Shown here: in pieces, positions 24,146-32,647 of the stretch
Layout: each line of letters starts with the position of its first letter
How positions within the stretch are numbered: the stretch's first letter is position 1
Assembly: GCA_937965695.1 (NCBI GenBank)
Contig: CALCKW010000011.1
Span: forward strand, 62,001-126,000
Direction: 5' to 3'
DNA: 64,000 bases
Source: an uncultured Granulosicoccaceae bacterium
GTDB lineage: Bacteria; Pseudomonadota; Gammaproteobacteria; CALCKW01
The notes under the pieces: model-generated
What the model saw: only the letters and a program-made list of their open reading frames with translations
The model's database searches: none
Told to the model about the DNA's origin: nothing
Position numbers and translations under genes: made by a program

Positions 24146-27100
24146 TTATGCCGCTTTCTTCAGCGTCGCAAACAATTGTTCTAGTTCCAAAGCCTTTGGT
24201 TTGACCAGCCAGAACTGATTGCGGAAAGCGTAAAAATTGTCGACCAATTCTTGCCCCCAAACACTGTCAGTCGCTGCAACGTATTTCTCCAGCATGTCAG
24301 TGAGATGATGGCGATAAGCTTCGGTTTCTTCCGTATGAATTCGCGAGATTTCAACCAACTCGTGATTATAGCGATCGACAAAGTAGCGTTCGCGATCGAG
24401 AACAAAGGCCATCCCGCCGGTCATGCCAGCGCCAAAGTTGACGCCAGTTTCACCCAACACAACGACGCAACCGCCAGTCATGTATTCGCAACCATGATCA
24501 CCGATGCCTTCAACCACAGCAGTGGCGCCAGAGTTGCGCACGGCGAATCGCTCACCAGCTAAGCCGCTGGCAAATAATTCACCACCTGTAGCGCCGTACA
24601 AACAAGTGTTGCCCATGATGGCTGATTCTTGCGGTTTAAAGGCACTGCCCATCGGTGGTCGGATTACAATTCGACCTGCGCTCATGCCTTTGCCAACATA
24701 GTCATTGGCGTCACCGACAAGGTGCATGTTCAATCCGCCTGCGTTCCATACACCGAAGCTTTGGCCGGCAGTGCCACGGAAGTGTACATCTATCGGCGCT
24801 TCTGACATGCCGTAGTTGCCGTGACGTTTGGCTATCTCACCCGAAAGGCGAGCACCGATTGAGCGATCGGTGTTGCAGATTTCATACTCGAATTTCCCGC
24901 CAGATTTGGCTTCTATCGCACTGAGACAGTCGGACACCATACGCTCAGCTAGTTCACCTTTGTCAAACGGTTGATTGCGTTCTACTTTGCAAAAACGAGG
25001 TGCGTCTTCAGCGGCGCCGCCAGTGCTCAGGATAGGGGTTAGGTCAAGCTTGCGCTGTCGATCGGTCTGGCCTTCGATTGGCGTTAAGAATTCGGTGTGG
25101 CCAATCAGCTCTTCGATTGACCTTAAGCCAAGCGAGGCCAAGTGACGGCGAACGTCCTCAGCGACGAACTTCATGTAGTTCATTACTTTTTCTACGTCAC
25201 CATTGAAATGACGCATGCGCAAAACTTTGTGTTGAGTGGCTACGCCCGTCGCGCAATTGTTTAAGTGGCAGATGCGCAGAAATTTACAACCCATCGCAAT
25301 CATAGGTCCGGTGCCAAACCCAAAACTCTCTGCACCTAGTGCGGCAGCTTTTAGTACGTCACGCCCTGTCTTTAGACCGCCATCGCACTGCACACGAACC
25401 TTGTCGCGCAGATTGTTTGCACGCAGCACTTGGTGCGTCTCTGACATGCCGAGCTCCCAAGGGGAACCAGCGTACTTAACAGATGTAATTGGCGAAGCGC
25501 CCGTGCCGCCGTCGTACCCAGAGATCGTGATGAGATCGGCGTAGCATTTTGCAACTCCAGCGGCGACAGTGCCGACGCCTGGCTCTGAGACTAGCTTTAC
25601 GGATACTAATGCTTCTGGATTAACTTGCTTGAGGTCGTAGATTAACTGCGCCAAATCCTCGATCGAGTAAATATCATGGTGTGGTGGGGGTGAAATCAAC
25701 GCGACACCTGGCATGGAATGACGCAACTTAGCAATCATGCGATTGACTTTGTGACCAGGTAACTGACCACCTTCGCCCGGTTTTGCACCTTGCGCGACCT
25801 TGATTTGCAGTACTTCAGCATTGACCAAATAGTGTGGTGTTACGCCAAAACGGCCAGACGCTATTTGCTTGATTTTGGAAACTTTCAATGTGCCAAAGCG
25901 AGACGGGTCTTCGCCGCCTTCACCCGAATTGGATCGAGCGCCCAATCGATTCATCGCTTCGGCAAGCGTCTCGTGTGCCTCAGGAGAGAGTGCACCCAGG
26001 GACATACCTGCTGAATCAAAACGGGTTAGAATGCTTTCAATCGACTCAACTTCTTCGAGTGGAATAGCCTCGTTTTCAGAGCCTAGTTCTAGCAAATCTC
26101 GCAGCATGGCTGGTTCGCGGCCATCACAGAGCGCGACATACTTCATGTAGTCGTCCCAGTTGCCGCTGGTGACAGCCGCTTGCAGGGTGTTGACGACATC
26201 AGGGTTGTAGCTGTGGTACTCCCCGCCGTGGATGTATTTAAGCAAGCCACCTTGATTGCAATCGGCCGTAGGATCCCAAGCGTGTGCGGACAGGACTTGC
26301 AAATCGACTTGCAAGTCCTCGTAATCTGCACCTTGGATGCGACTGGTGGTGCCGACAAAACAGGTGTCTACGATGACATCGGAGAGACCCACAATTTCGA
26401 AAAGTTGAGCTCCGCGATAGCTCGAGATCGCTGAGATGCCCATCTTAGAAAGGATTTTCAAAAGACCCTTATTAATGCCCTGGCGGTAGTTTTGCTCCAG
26501 CGTAGGCACATCCATGTCTTCCGAGTCTATCTCCCCGCTACGCAGCATTCCTTGAATGGTCTCGTATGCCAAGTAAGGATAGATGCAGGTAGCGCCAAAG
26601 CCAATCAAGCACGCCATGTGGTGCGGATCATGTGCTGTCCCTGTCTCAACGATGATGTTCGCATCGCAACGCAGGCCAACGCCAATTAGTGCGTGATGCA
26701 CAGCGCCTGTTGCCATAAGAGCGGGGGCTGGCAGCTTTTCTTTGCTGATATTTTTGTCGGACAGGATGATCAGCGAGTAGCCAGCACGCACTTGATCAAT
26801 GGCCTGTTGACAGATGTCCTGAATGGCTTCTTCAAGGTTTTTCTCGTTGGGCGAATAGTTGAGCTCGACTACCGCATGGCGATACTCGCGTTCGTCACCC
26901 ATGGCCAACAGCGTGGCGTATTTTTCACGCGATAACATCGGTGATCGAACGACCAGACGTTTGGCGCCTCGTTCTGTCGCTTCAAACAAATTGCACTCAG
27001 CGCCGAGGCAAGTTTCCAGTGACATGACTATCGACTCGCGCAGTGGATCGATAGGTGGGTTGGTGACTTGCGCAAACTGCTGGCGGAAGTTGTCGTAGAC

Positions 27101-28627
27101 CGAACGCACCTGTTGCGACATAACCGGATACGGCGTGTCGTCACCCATTGAGCCGATCGCCTCTTGGCCATCTTCTGCGAGTACACGCAGCACTTGGTCA
27201 CGTGCCTCAAAGCTAATACCAAACATTTTTTCATGAATGGCCAGTTGCTCTGAGTCAAGAGGTGGTGTTTCTTGGATGGCATCGCGCAAACGCGAGCGCA
27301 GTTGACGGGCACCGCTTCGTAGCCAATGTGCAAAAGGGTGTTTGCTGGCCATGCGCTCATCTAGTTCGCTTGGCAATAATAAGTCGCCTGTCGCCGTGTC
27401 GACAGCCATCATCTGACCGGGGCGCAGGCGCCCTTTGCGCAAAACATCTTCAGGTTTGTAGTTGTGTACACCAACTTCGGATGCCAGCGTTATGTGGCGA
27501 TCACGTGTAATCACATATCTAGCGGGACGCAAACCGTTACGGTCAGTGCTGCAGGCTGCGTAACGACCGTCGGTCAATACGATACCAGCGGGACCGTCCC
27601 AGGGTTCCATGTGCATGGAGTTGTATTGCAAAAAGGCCCGCATATCGGGGGACATATCGTCGTTGTTTTGCCAAGCCGGTGGCACCAGCAATCTCATCGC
27701 GTGGAATATGTCCAATCCTCCGTTGACTAATATTTCAAGCATATTGTCGAGGGAGTTGGAATCTGAACCACTCATGTTGATTAGCGGTTGCAGTTCTTGC
27801 AGCTCTGGGATTTTATCGGTGATCAGCTTATGGGCACGCGCCTTAGACCAATTGCGGTTGCCACGAATAGTGTTGATCTCACCGTTGTGTGCCAAGTAGC
27901 GAAACGGTTGTGCCAGCTTCCACTGGGGCAAGGTGTTTGTTGAGAAGCGCTGATGGAACACGGCGATTGAAGAGGTGAGCTCTTCGTTGCGCAAATCTTG
28001 ATAGAAAACCGGCAGGTTTTCAGGCATGACTAAGCCTTTATACAAGATTACATCAGCTGACAACGTGGGTACGTAGAAATCTGCGTCTTCCGACATGGCC
28101 ATCTCGGCGCGTCGACGGGTGACGAACAGCGCGCGATTAAACGTGGCTGCGTCCATATGATCTGGAGCGCCAATGAAAATTTGCTCAATGCTGGGCATGG
28201 TGAGAAGTGCTTCTTCTCCACAGGCTGAGCTATCTGTAGGTGGAATACGCCAACCTAGAGGTAACAACCCGCTTTTCTCAGCCGCATCGGTAAGGGCCGA
28301 TTTGCCTCGTTCGAGTGCTTCATCACTTTGACCAAAAAAACAGATGGCGGTTGCATACTTACGTGGGAGTTTGATCCCTTCTGCGTTAGCTACTTTGCGG
28401 ATAAAGGCGTCAGGTTTTTTGAGCAGCAGACCGCAGCCGTCACCACTTTTTCCGTCTGCAGCGACTGCTCCACGGTGTGTTAAGCGTGCAAGAGAATCGA
28501 TCGCGGTTTGAACCAACCAGTGACTGGCTTCACCGTCCATATGGGCGATTAGGCCAAAGCCACAGTTGTCGCGTTCAAATTCAGGGTCATAGAGGCCGTG
28601 TTGGGCGAGTTTGTCCAAAGCGTTCAT
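24146..28627 (-). CDS. gltB: Glutamate synthase (NADPH) large subunit
   Basis: Converts glutamine and 2-oxoglutarate to two glutamates with electrons from GltD. The 1493-residue protein starts with a short propeptide ending before Cys22 (ERDNCGFG), which becomes the N-terminal nucleophile of the class II glutamine amidotransferase domain. Central and FMN-binding synthase domains follow (GEGGEDPSRFG, SGYDGGTGASP). The 3Fe-4S cysteines lie in CKFLRICHLNNC near 1113-1125, and the C-terminal glycine-rich beta-helix domain completes it. The start ATG at 28627 has AGGT 10 nt upstream. The partner gltD is not adjacent but 13 kb away beyond the pil genes, also on the minus strand. Confidence 0.98.
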   Translation of the reverse strand: MNALDKLAQHGLYDPEFERDNCGFGLIAHMDGEASHWLVQTAIDSLARLTHRGAVAADGKSGDGCGLLLKKPDAFIRKVANAEGIKLPRKYATAICFFGQSDEALERGKSALTDAAEKSGLLPLGWRIPPTDSSACGEEALLTMPSIEQIFIGAPDHMDAATFNRALFVTRRRAEMAMSEDADFYVPTLSADVILYKGLVMPENLPVFYQDLRNEELTSSIAVFHQRFSTNTLPQWKLAQPFRYLAHNGEINTIRGNRNWSKARAHKLITDKIPELQELQPLINMSGSDSNSLDNMLEILVNGGLDIFHAMRLLVPPAWQNNDDMSPDMRAFLQYNSMHMEPWDGPAGIVLTDGRYAACSTDRNGLRPARYVITRDRHITLASEVGVHNYKPEDVLRKGRLRPGQMMAVDTATGDLLLPSELDERMASKHPFAHWLRSGARQLRSRLRDAIQETPPLDSEQLAIHEKMFGISFEARDQVLRVLAEDGQEAIGSMGDDTPYPVMSQQVRSVYDNFRQQFAQVTNPPIDPLRESIVMSLETCLGAECNLFEATERGAKRLVVRSPMLSREKYATLLAMGDEREYRHAVVELNYSPNEKNLEEAIQDICQQAIDQVRAGYSLIILSDKNISKEKLPAPALMATGAVHHALIGVGLRCDANIIVETGTAHDPHHMACLIGFGATCIYPYLAYETIQGMLRSGEIDSEDMDVPTLEQNYRQGINKGLLKILSKMGISAISSYRGAQLFEIVGLSDVIVDTCFVGTTSRIQGADYEDLQVDLQVLSAHAWDPTADCNQGGLLKYIHGGEYHSYNPDVVNTLQAAVTSGNWDDYMKYVALCDGREPAMLRDLLELGSENEAIPLEEVESIESILTRFDSAGMSLGALSPEAHETLAEAMNRLGARSNSGEGGEDPSRFGTLKVSKIKQIASGRFGVTPHYLVNAEVLQIKVAQGAKPGEGGQLPGHKVNRMIAKLRHSMPGVALISPPPHHDIYSIEDLAQLIYDLKQVNPEALVSVKLVSEPGVGTVAAGVAKCYADLITISGYDGGTGASPITSVKYAGSPWELGMSETHQVLRANNLRDKVRVQCDGGLKTGRDVLKAAALGAESFGFGTGPMIAMGCKFLRICHLNNCATGVATQHKVLRMRHFNGDVEKVMNYMKFVAEDVRRHLASLGLRSIEELIGHTEFLTPIEGQTDRQRKLDLTPILSTGGAAEDAPRFCKVERNQPFDKGELAERMVSDCLSAIEAKSGGKFEYEICNTDRSIGARLSGEIAKRHGNYGMSEAPIDVHFRGTAGQSFGVWNAGGLNMHLVGDANDYVGKGMSAGRIVIRPPMGSAFKPQESAIMGNTCLYGATGGELFASGLAGERFAVRNSGATAVVEGIGDHGCEYMTGGCVVVLGETGVNFGAGMTGGMAFVLDRERYFVDRYNHELVEISRIHTEETEAYRHHLTDMLEKYVAATDSVWGQELVDNFYAFRNQFWLVKPKALELEQLFATLKKAA

Positions 28628-29100
28628 GGCTGTGCTACCTGCGATTTCTGAGTCCGTGCCGATTTACTTTCGGCGGGCATTGTTGCAATTTTTTGCAACA
28701 ACAGTGCAAATTAGTGTGGTTTTCGAATGTTGCGCTGAAGGGTGTGCAGTCGATTACTTAGCCTTGTCGAATGCAAGACTCGTGTGTCTTGATTCAACAG
28801 CTACAAAGCTGCAACGCATGGGTCATTCGATGCTCGAGCAATGCAAGGCGTTAATAAATGCCACTGTCTGTCGAGCTTTGCGCGAGTTCGCGCGCCGTGT
28901 GCAGGGGGGTATTGAGACTAAAGACAAGCACATGTCCTCTGCACGGTTGTTACACAGAGGGCCTCACACGGGCGGCTATTATAACTGGAAGAAAGGCTTA
29001 ACGCCAATTTGAAATTTGCAAATAATTTGCATAAACGGCTGCAGAGGTTAACCGGGGGTTTAGACTCGAACCGTGTGTCCGAGCCCAGTCCTATCGAGGG
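28628..29100. other. Long gltB upstream region
   Basis: This 473-bp region separates the DamX-like gene from gltB and should contain the gltB promoter. It holds a perfect TTGTTGCAA/TTGCAACAA repeat (28680-28701) and a pair of TTTGCA boxes spaced one helical turn apart (29015-29020, 29026-29031). A plus-strand frame of about 129 codons from ATG 28626 to 29012 is open but has no recognisable features. No terminator is evident after the DamX-like gene. Confidence 0.5.
28680..28701. promoter_or_regulatory. 9-bp inverted repeat upstream of gltB
   Basis: TTGTTGCAA (28680-28688), loop TTTT, TTGCAACAA (28693-28701), 53 bp upstream of the gltB start. It may be an operator or a leader hairpin; no T tract follows on the minus strand, so it is not a clear attenuator. 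Confidence 0.4.
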
Positions 29101-30789
29101 CTACTGAATGGATTTTTGCACGCTGGCAAAACTGCGAATCCACGGGGCGTTCTTGCGCCAGACAGCCGGTAAAGCTGCAATGGCCACACGTGCTTCAGAT
29201 GGGCCACTGAAATCACCGTGAACCAGCGAGAACCAACCTTTGCCATCTCTCTCTGTGCGATAGATAGCCGTTTTATTGGTCATACCATTGCGGGTGGCGA
29301 AAAGTCGCAGATCGCGTTCGCTCCAGCCAGCTGAGAGCTGAGCAGTAAACCGAGCCGGATCCCGTCGGAGTATCCATTGGTGACCGCTGATAACACCGCT
29401 GACAAAATCACCGCTAGTCGTTGCAGTTGCTGTAGGCGTTGGTTCCGCAGCCGTATTTGCAACAACGGTTGGCTCTTCAGCAACTGTTTCAGCAACTACT
29501 GGTTCGGGCGCCGGCTCCGCTTCAACCACTGGTGTCGGGACTGGTGCGGGTTCAACTTGTACAACAGGTTCAGGTGCGACGGGTATTGCTGCAACCACCT
29601 CAGGGGTGGTTGGTTGAATAGTTTGCTCCACCGGCTCTACCAAGACAGGTTCAACAGCGGCAACCACGGTTTCTGCCGGTGTTGGCTCTACTGGCGGCGG
29701 CACTAATTGCAGCTCCGCTGGCTGATTGGCGGATGGAATGGGGATTTCCTTCACGGTCGTACCGGCCAAGTCTGGATTCGCGACACCGCTAAAAAACGCC
29801 ATGGCTAATCCAGTCAAAAGCAGGGTGCCACCGAGCACTAACCATTTAGCGTATTTACGCGTGGCAGCACGCCAATGAGCCGGTGATAAAAGTGCTTTAA
29901 ACTGGCGGTTTTGGAAATAGCTATTTAGTGCGTCTGTCGTCGCTCGGTCAATTTCACCGGGTAGGCCATTAGTGGTCTGGGTGATCAGTCTTAAAGCGCG
30001 TTCCGATAGAGGGAGTTCTTGGTCGCTGCCAGCCATAAGCAAGCGGGCATCGATGTAGTCGATAACGTGTTCTTCGTCGAGCAAAGGTTGGCGAAATTCC
30101 TCTACGCGGCTCTGTCCGATTTGGTCTGAGTGGATACCGTGCAGCAGCTGTTTTGCTGGCAACGCACTAGTGAACAATATTTTTAGCGCACCGTTTAGGC
30201 TTTCGTTGACGTGATCTAGGTGGTTTAGCAACAGCTGCATCTCGCGGCGGTCGAGCAGATCGGCGTCTTCCAAAATCAAAATATTTGTCGCTGAAGTGTC
30301 TTCGCTATCAGCTAAGTAGTTGCATAGGTGTTCAAGGCAGTCGTCCACGTGAGTGGGTGTGGTACTTCTGTAAGCACCCAACATGCTTCGAATTATTTGC
30401 TCCGCCGATTGAGTGGAGCCCCCTCGCGCCAAAAATAGCTGGCATTGGTCATAAAGTGCGTGAACGAGCTGCGCAGCGGAGCATGTTTTCCCGCTATTGG
30501 GCTCGCCAGCCAGCACAAGTAGATTGTCTGACTGCAGCAAGGACTCCTCAATGACCTCAAGTAGCCCGTCAGTCATGTTGTCGACGTAGTAACTCTGAGC
30601 GCCAACTGGTGGGGAAAAGGGTTGTTGTTGCAGGTGCATGCCGCGAAGCGCGACTTCCGAAAGCCTAGGAAGCGGCACTGAAGGTGTTGATTTCTTTAAG
30701 TTTAAATTTCCTAAGCGTGCACGAATCTGTGTAGACAAGCTGCTTAGCTTGTCGTCGTTCTGCCTTGGAGTGGCGCCCGAGCGATGCAT
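29101..30789 (-). CDS. DamX-like AAA ATPase with SPOR domain
   Basis: A 562-residue inner-membrane protein combining an N-terminal ExeA-like AAA domain (Walker A GEPNSGKT at 95-102, Walker B ILILEDADLLD), one transmembrane span near 314-333, a long periplasmic linker rich in Pro, Glu and Val (many PVVEAEPAP- and EPVV-like repeats) and a C-terminal SPOR domain (about 480-562). SPOR domains bind denuded glycan strands at division septa, so a role in septal cell-wall work is likely. The position between aroB and gltB matches the same gene in Pseudomonas and the DamX locus of enterics. The ATG at 30789 follows an AGGAAAGG site. Confidence 0.88.
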   Translation of the reverse strand: MHRSGATPRQNDDKLSSLSTQIRARLGNLNLKKSTPSVPLPRLSEVALRGMHLQQQPFSPPVGAQSYYVDNMTDGLLEVIEESLLQSDNLLVLAGEPNSGKTCSAAQLVHALYDQCQLFLARGGSTQSAEQIIRSMLGAYRSTTPTHVDDCLEHLCNYLADSEDTSATNILILEDADLLDRREMQLLLNHLDHVNESLNGALKILFTSALPAKQLLHGIHSDQIGQSRVEEFRQPLLDEEHVIDYIDARLLMAGSDQELPLSERALRLITQTTNGLPGEIDRATTDALNSYFQNRQFKALLSPAHWRAATRKYAKWLVLGGTLLLTGLAMAFFSGVANPDLAGTTVKEIPIPSANQPAELQLVPPPVEPTPAETVVAAVEPVLVEPVEQTIQPTTPEVVAAIPVAPEPVVQVEPAPVPTPVVEAEPAPEPVVAETVAEEPTVVANTAAEPTPTATATTSGDFVSGVISGHQWILRRDPARFTAQLSAGWSERDLRLFATRNGMTNKTAIYRTERDGKGWFSLVHGDFSGPSEARVAIAALPAVWRKNAPWIRSFASVQKSIQ

Positions 30790-30835
30790 TGACCTTTCCT
30801 CGCAAACTGCATGTCAAACTATTGTCTCTCAAAGA

Positions 30836-31909
30836 CTAATAGTTATCAATAAGTTGCGTAAGGTTCTTGTGAGAAAATTTAGAAGTACAGACAGATTTTC
30901 CTGGTCCAGTCATCAACACGAGTCGCAAATTGTTCTGCAACGTCTTTTTGTCGCGAGCCATCAGCGCCAGAAAACGTTCGCTATCCATGTCCTTCGGCGG
31001 GGCAGTGGGCAGCCCACATCGCTCAACCATATTGCGGCATCGGTCGGCTGTCGCCTTATCTATCATGCCCTCGGCCATCGCTAAATCAGCTGCCATCACC
31101 ATGCCTGCTCCAACGGCCTCTCCGTGTAACCAGGAGCTGTACCCTGTGTGAGTCTCAATGGCGTGACCGTAGGTGTGGCCTAGATTGAGTAGTGCTCGCT
31201 GGCCGGACTCGCGTTCGTCGGCGGCAACAACTCGAGCTTTGATTGCACAGGATTGCTCAACCGCGTAAGTGAGCGCTTGGTGATCACGGTCTAACAAGGC
31301 TTGCATGTTCTGCTCAAGCCATTCGAGAAAATCAAGGTCTAGGCCAAACCCGTATTTGATCACTTCGCCAATGCCTGCCCGAAGTTCACGATCGGGAAGT
31401 GTGCCCAACGTTGCTATGTCCACCAACACGGATTGAGGCTGGTAGAAAGCGCCAATCATGTTTTTGCCCATCTGATGGTTGATGCCCGTTTTACCGCCAA
31501 CTGATGAGTCGACCTGCGCGAGCAAGGTCGTAGGGACTTGCACAAAATTGACACCGCGTTGATAGCTAGCCGCTGCGTAGCCGCACACATCTCCCACCAC
31601 GCCGCCACCTAGTGCAACCAAAGTGCAGCTGCGATCAAATCCAAGTTCTAAAAGCTTTGTGAAGATTAGATTCAGCGTTTCGAGGTTTTTAAATTTTTCA
31701 CCGTCGGGCAGGTTGAGCAATTCGACCCGCCGATCTGACAAGGCATCTAACAGTGGTTGAGCATGCAGGGGTGCGATAGTCTCATTGCATACGATGAGAA
31801 TCTGTTGTCCTGGAATGTGCTCTTTTAAAAGCTCCACATCTTGCATTAGGCCAACGCCAATCAGAATAGGATAGCTGCGTTCGCCAAGTTCTACGTTTAG
31901 TGTTTTCAC
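30836..31909 (-). CDS. aroB: 3-dehydroquinate synthase
   Basis: Second step of the shikimate pathway: DAHP to 3-dehydroquinate, using NAD+ and a divalent metal. The 357 residues include the NAD/metal region GGGVVGDVCGYAAASYQRG near 97-115, the VQVPTTLLAQVDSSVGGKTG block and metal ligands in GIGEVIKYG and LNLGHTYGHAIE. The start is a GTG at 31909. It lies 28 bp after aroK on the same strand, the conserved aroK-aroB order, and shortly before the DamX-like gene. Confidence 0.98.
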   Translation of the reverse strand: MKTLNVELGERSYPILIGVGLMQDVELLKEHIPGQQILIVCNETIAPLHAQPLLDALSDRRVELLNLPDGEKFKNLETLNLIFTKLLELGFDRSCTLVALGGGVVGDVCGYAAASYQRGVNFVQVPTTLLAQVDSSVGGKTGINHQMGKNMIGAFYQPQSVLVDIATLGTLPDRELRAGIGEVIKYGFGLDLDFLEWLEQNMQALLDRDHQALTYAVEQSCAIKARVVAADERESGQRALLNLGHTYGHAIETHTGYSSWLHGEAVGAGMVMAADLAMAEGMIDKATADRCRNMVERCGLPTAPPKDMDSERFLALMARDKKTLQNNLRLVLMTGPGKSVCTSKFSHKNLTQLIDNY

Positions 31910-31937
31910 GGGTATCTAGTGCTCTCGGCTGGGCTTG

Positions 31938-32447
31938 TTAAGTTGCGTGGTCTAGCTTGCGCTGTATCGATTGGGCTACTTGATTGGGGCTGCGGTCATC
32001 AGTGTCTAGGATGAAATCTGATAACGCCGTGTATAGAGGATCGCGTTCGTCGCGAAGCTTACGCAATTTGGTTTTTAGATCGCCCCCCTGAAGAAGAGGG
32101 CGATTGCGATCAGCAGACGTGCGCATGTGTTGATTTTTGAGGGACACGCGCAAGTAGATGACCGTGCCACGTGCTGCCAGCATTTTGCGATTTTCTGGGC
32201 GCAGCACCGCTCCACCTCCTGTGGCCAGCACAATATTATCTAGCTTGCTGAGTTGATCGATCACCTGGGATTCTCGGTCGCGAAAACCGCTCTCACCTTC
32301 GAATTCAAAGATAGTAGGGATATCGACACCGCAGCGTTCAACTAACTCGTGATCGCTGTCGTAGAAGTCGCGCTTTAAGCGTTTGGCGAGCTGGCGACCA
32401 ATTGTTGTTTTTCCAGCCCCCATGGAGCCGATAAGAAAAATATTCAT
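31938..32447 (-). CDS. aroK: Shikimate kinase I
   Basis: Phosphorylates shikimate with ATP. The 169-residue form starts at the ATG at 32447, giving MNIFLIGSMGAGKTT with the P-loop at 7-15; a longer frame to 32483 adds 12 residues outside the fold. Shikimate-binding residues are seen in DSDHELVERCG and the FRDRE segment, then GGGAVLR and the lid RNRPLLQ. It is placed after pilQ and before aroB, a gammaproteobacterial constant. A terminator lies between pilQ and aroK, so aroKB probably has its own promoter in 32448-32598. Confidence 0.97.
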   Translation of the reverse strand: MNIFLIGSMGAGKTTIGRQLAKRLKRDFYDSDHELVERCGVDIPTIFEFEGESGFRDRESQVIDQLSKLDNIVLATGGGAVLRPENRKMLAARGTVIYLRVSLKNQHMRTSADRNRPLLQGGDLKTKLRKLRDERDPLYTALSDFILDTDDRSPNQVAQSIQRKLDHAT

Positions 32448-32598
32448 GCCGTGTTCAGAGACGATCAATCGCGCATTATACACTTAAGGCAGATTTCTAG
32501 TAGTAAGCCACCACTTGCTCGGTCCTTGGTTCCATTCGGCGACTCGCTAACAGCAAAGATCCTCTATAAGCCAGTCGGCACTGCAGTTAACTGCGGAC

Positions 32599-32627
32599 AA
32601 AAAAAGGGCAGCACGATGGCTGCCCTT
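32599..32627 (-). terminator. Intrinsic terminator of the pilMNOPQ operon
   Basis: On the minus strand AAGGGCAGC (32627-32619), a 6-nt loop and GCTGCCCTT (32612-32604) form a perfect 9-bp stem followed by a run of T (complement of A at 32599-32605). It lies 20 bp past the pilQ stop. Confidence 0.9.
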
Positions 32628-32647
32628 GATCAGATCTTCAGAAGAAC

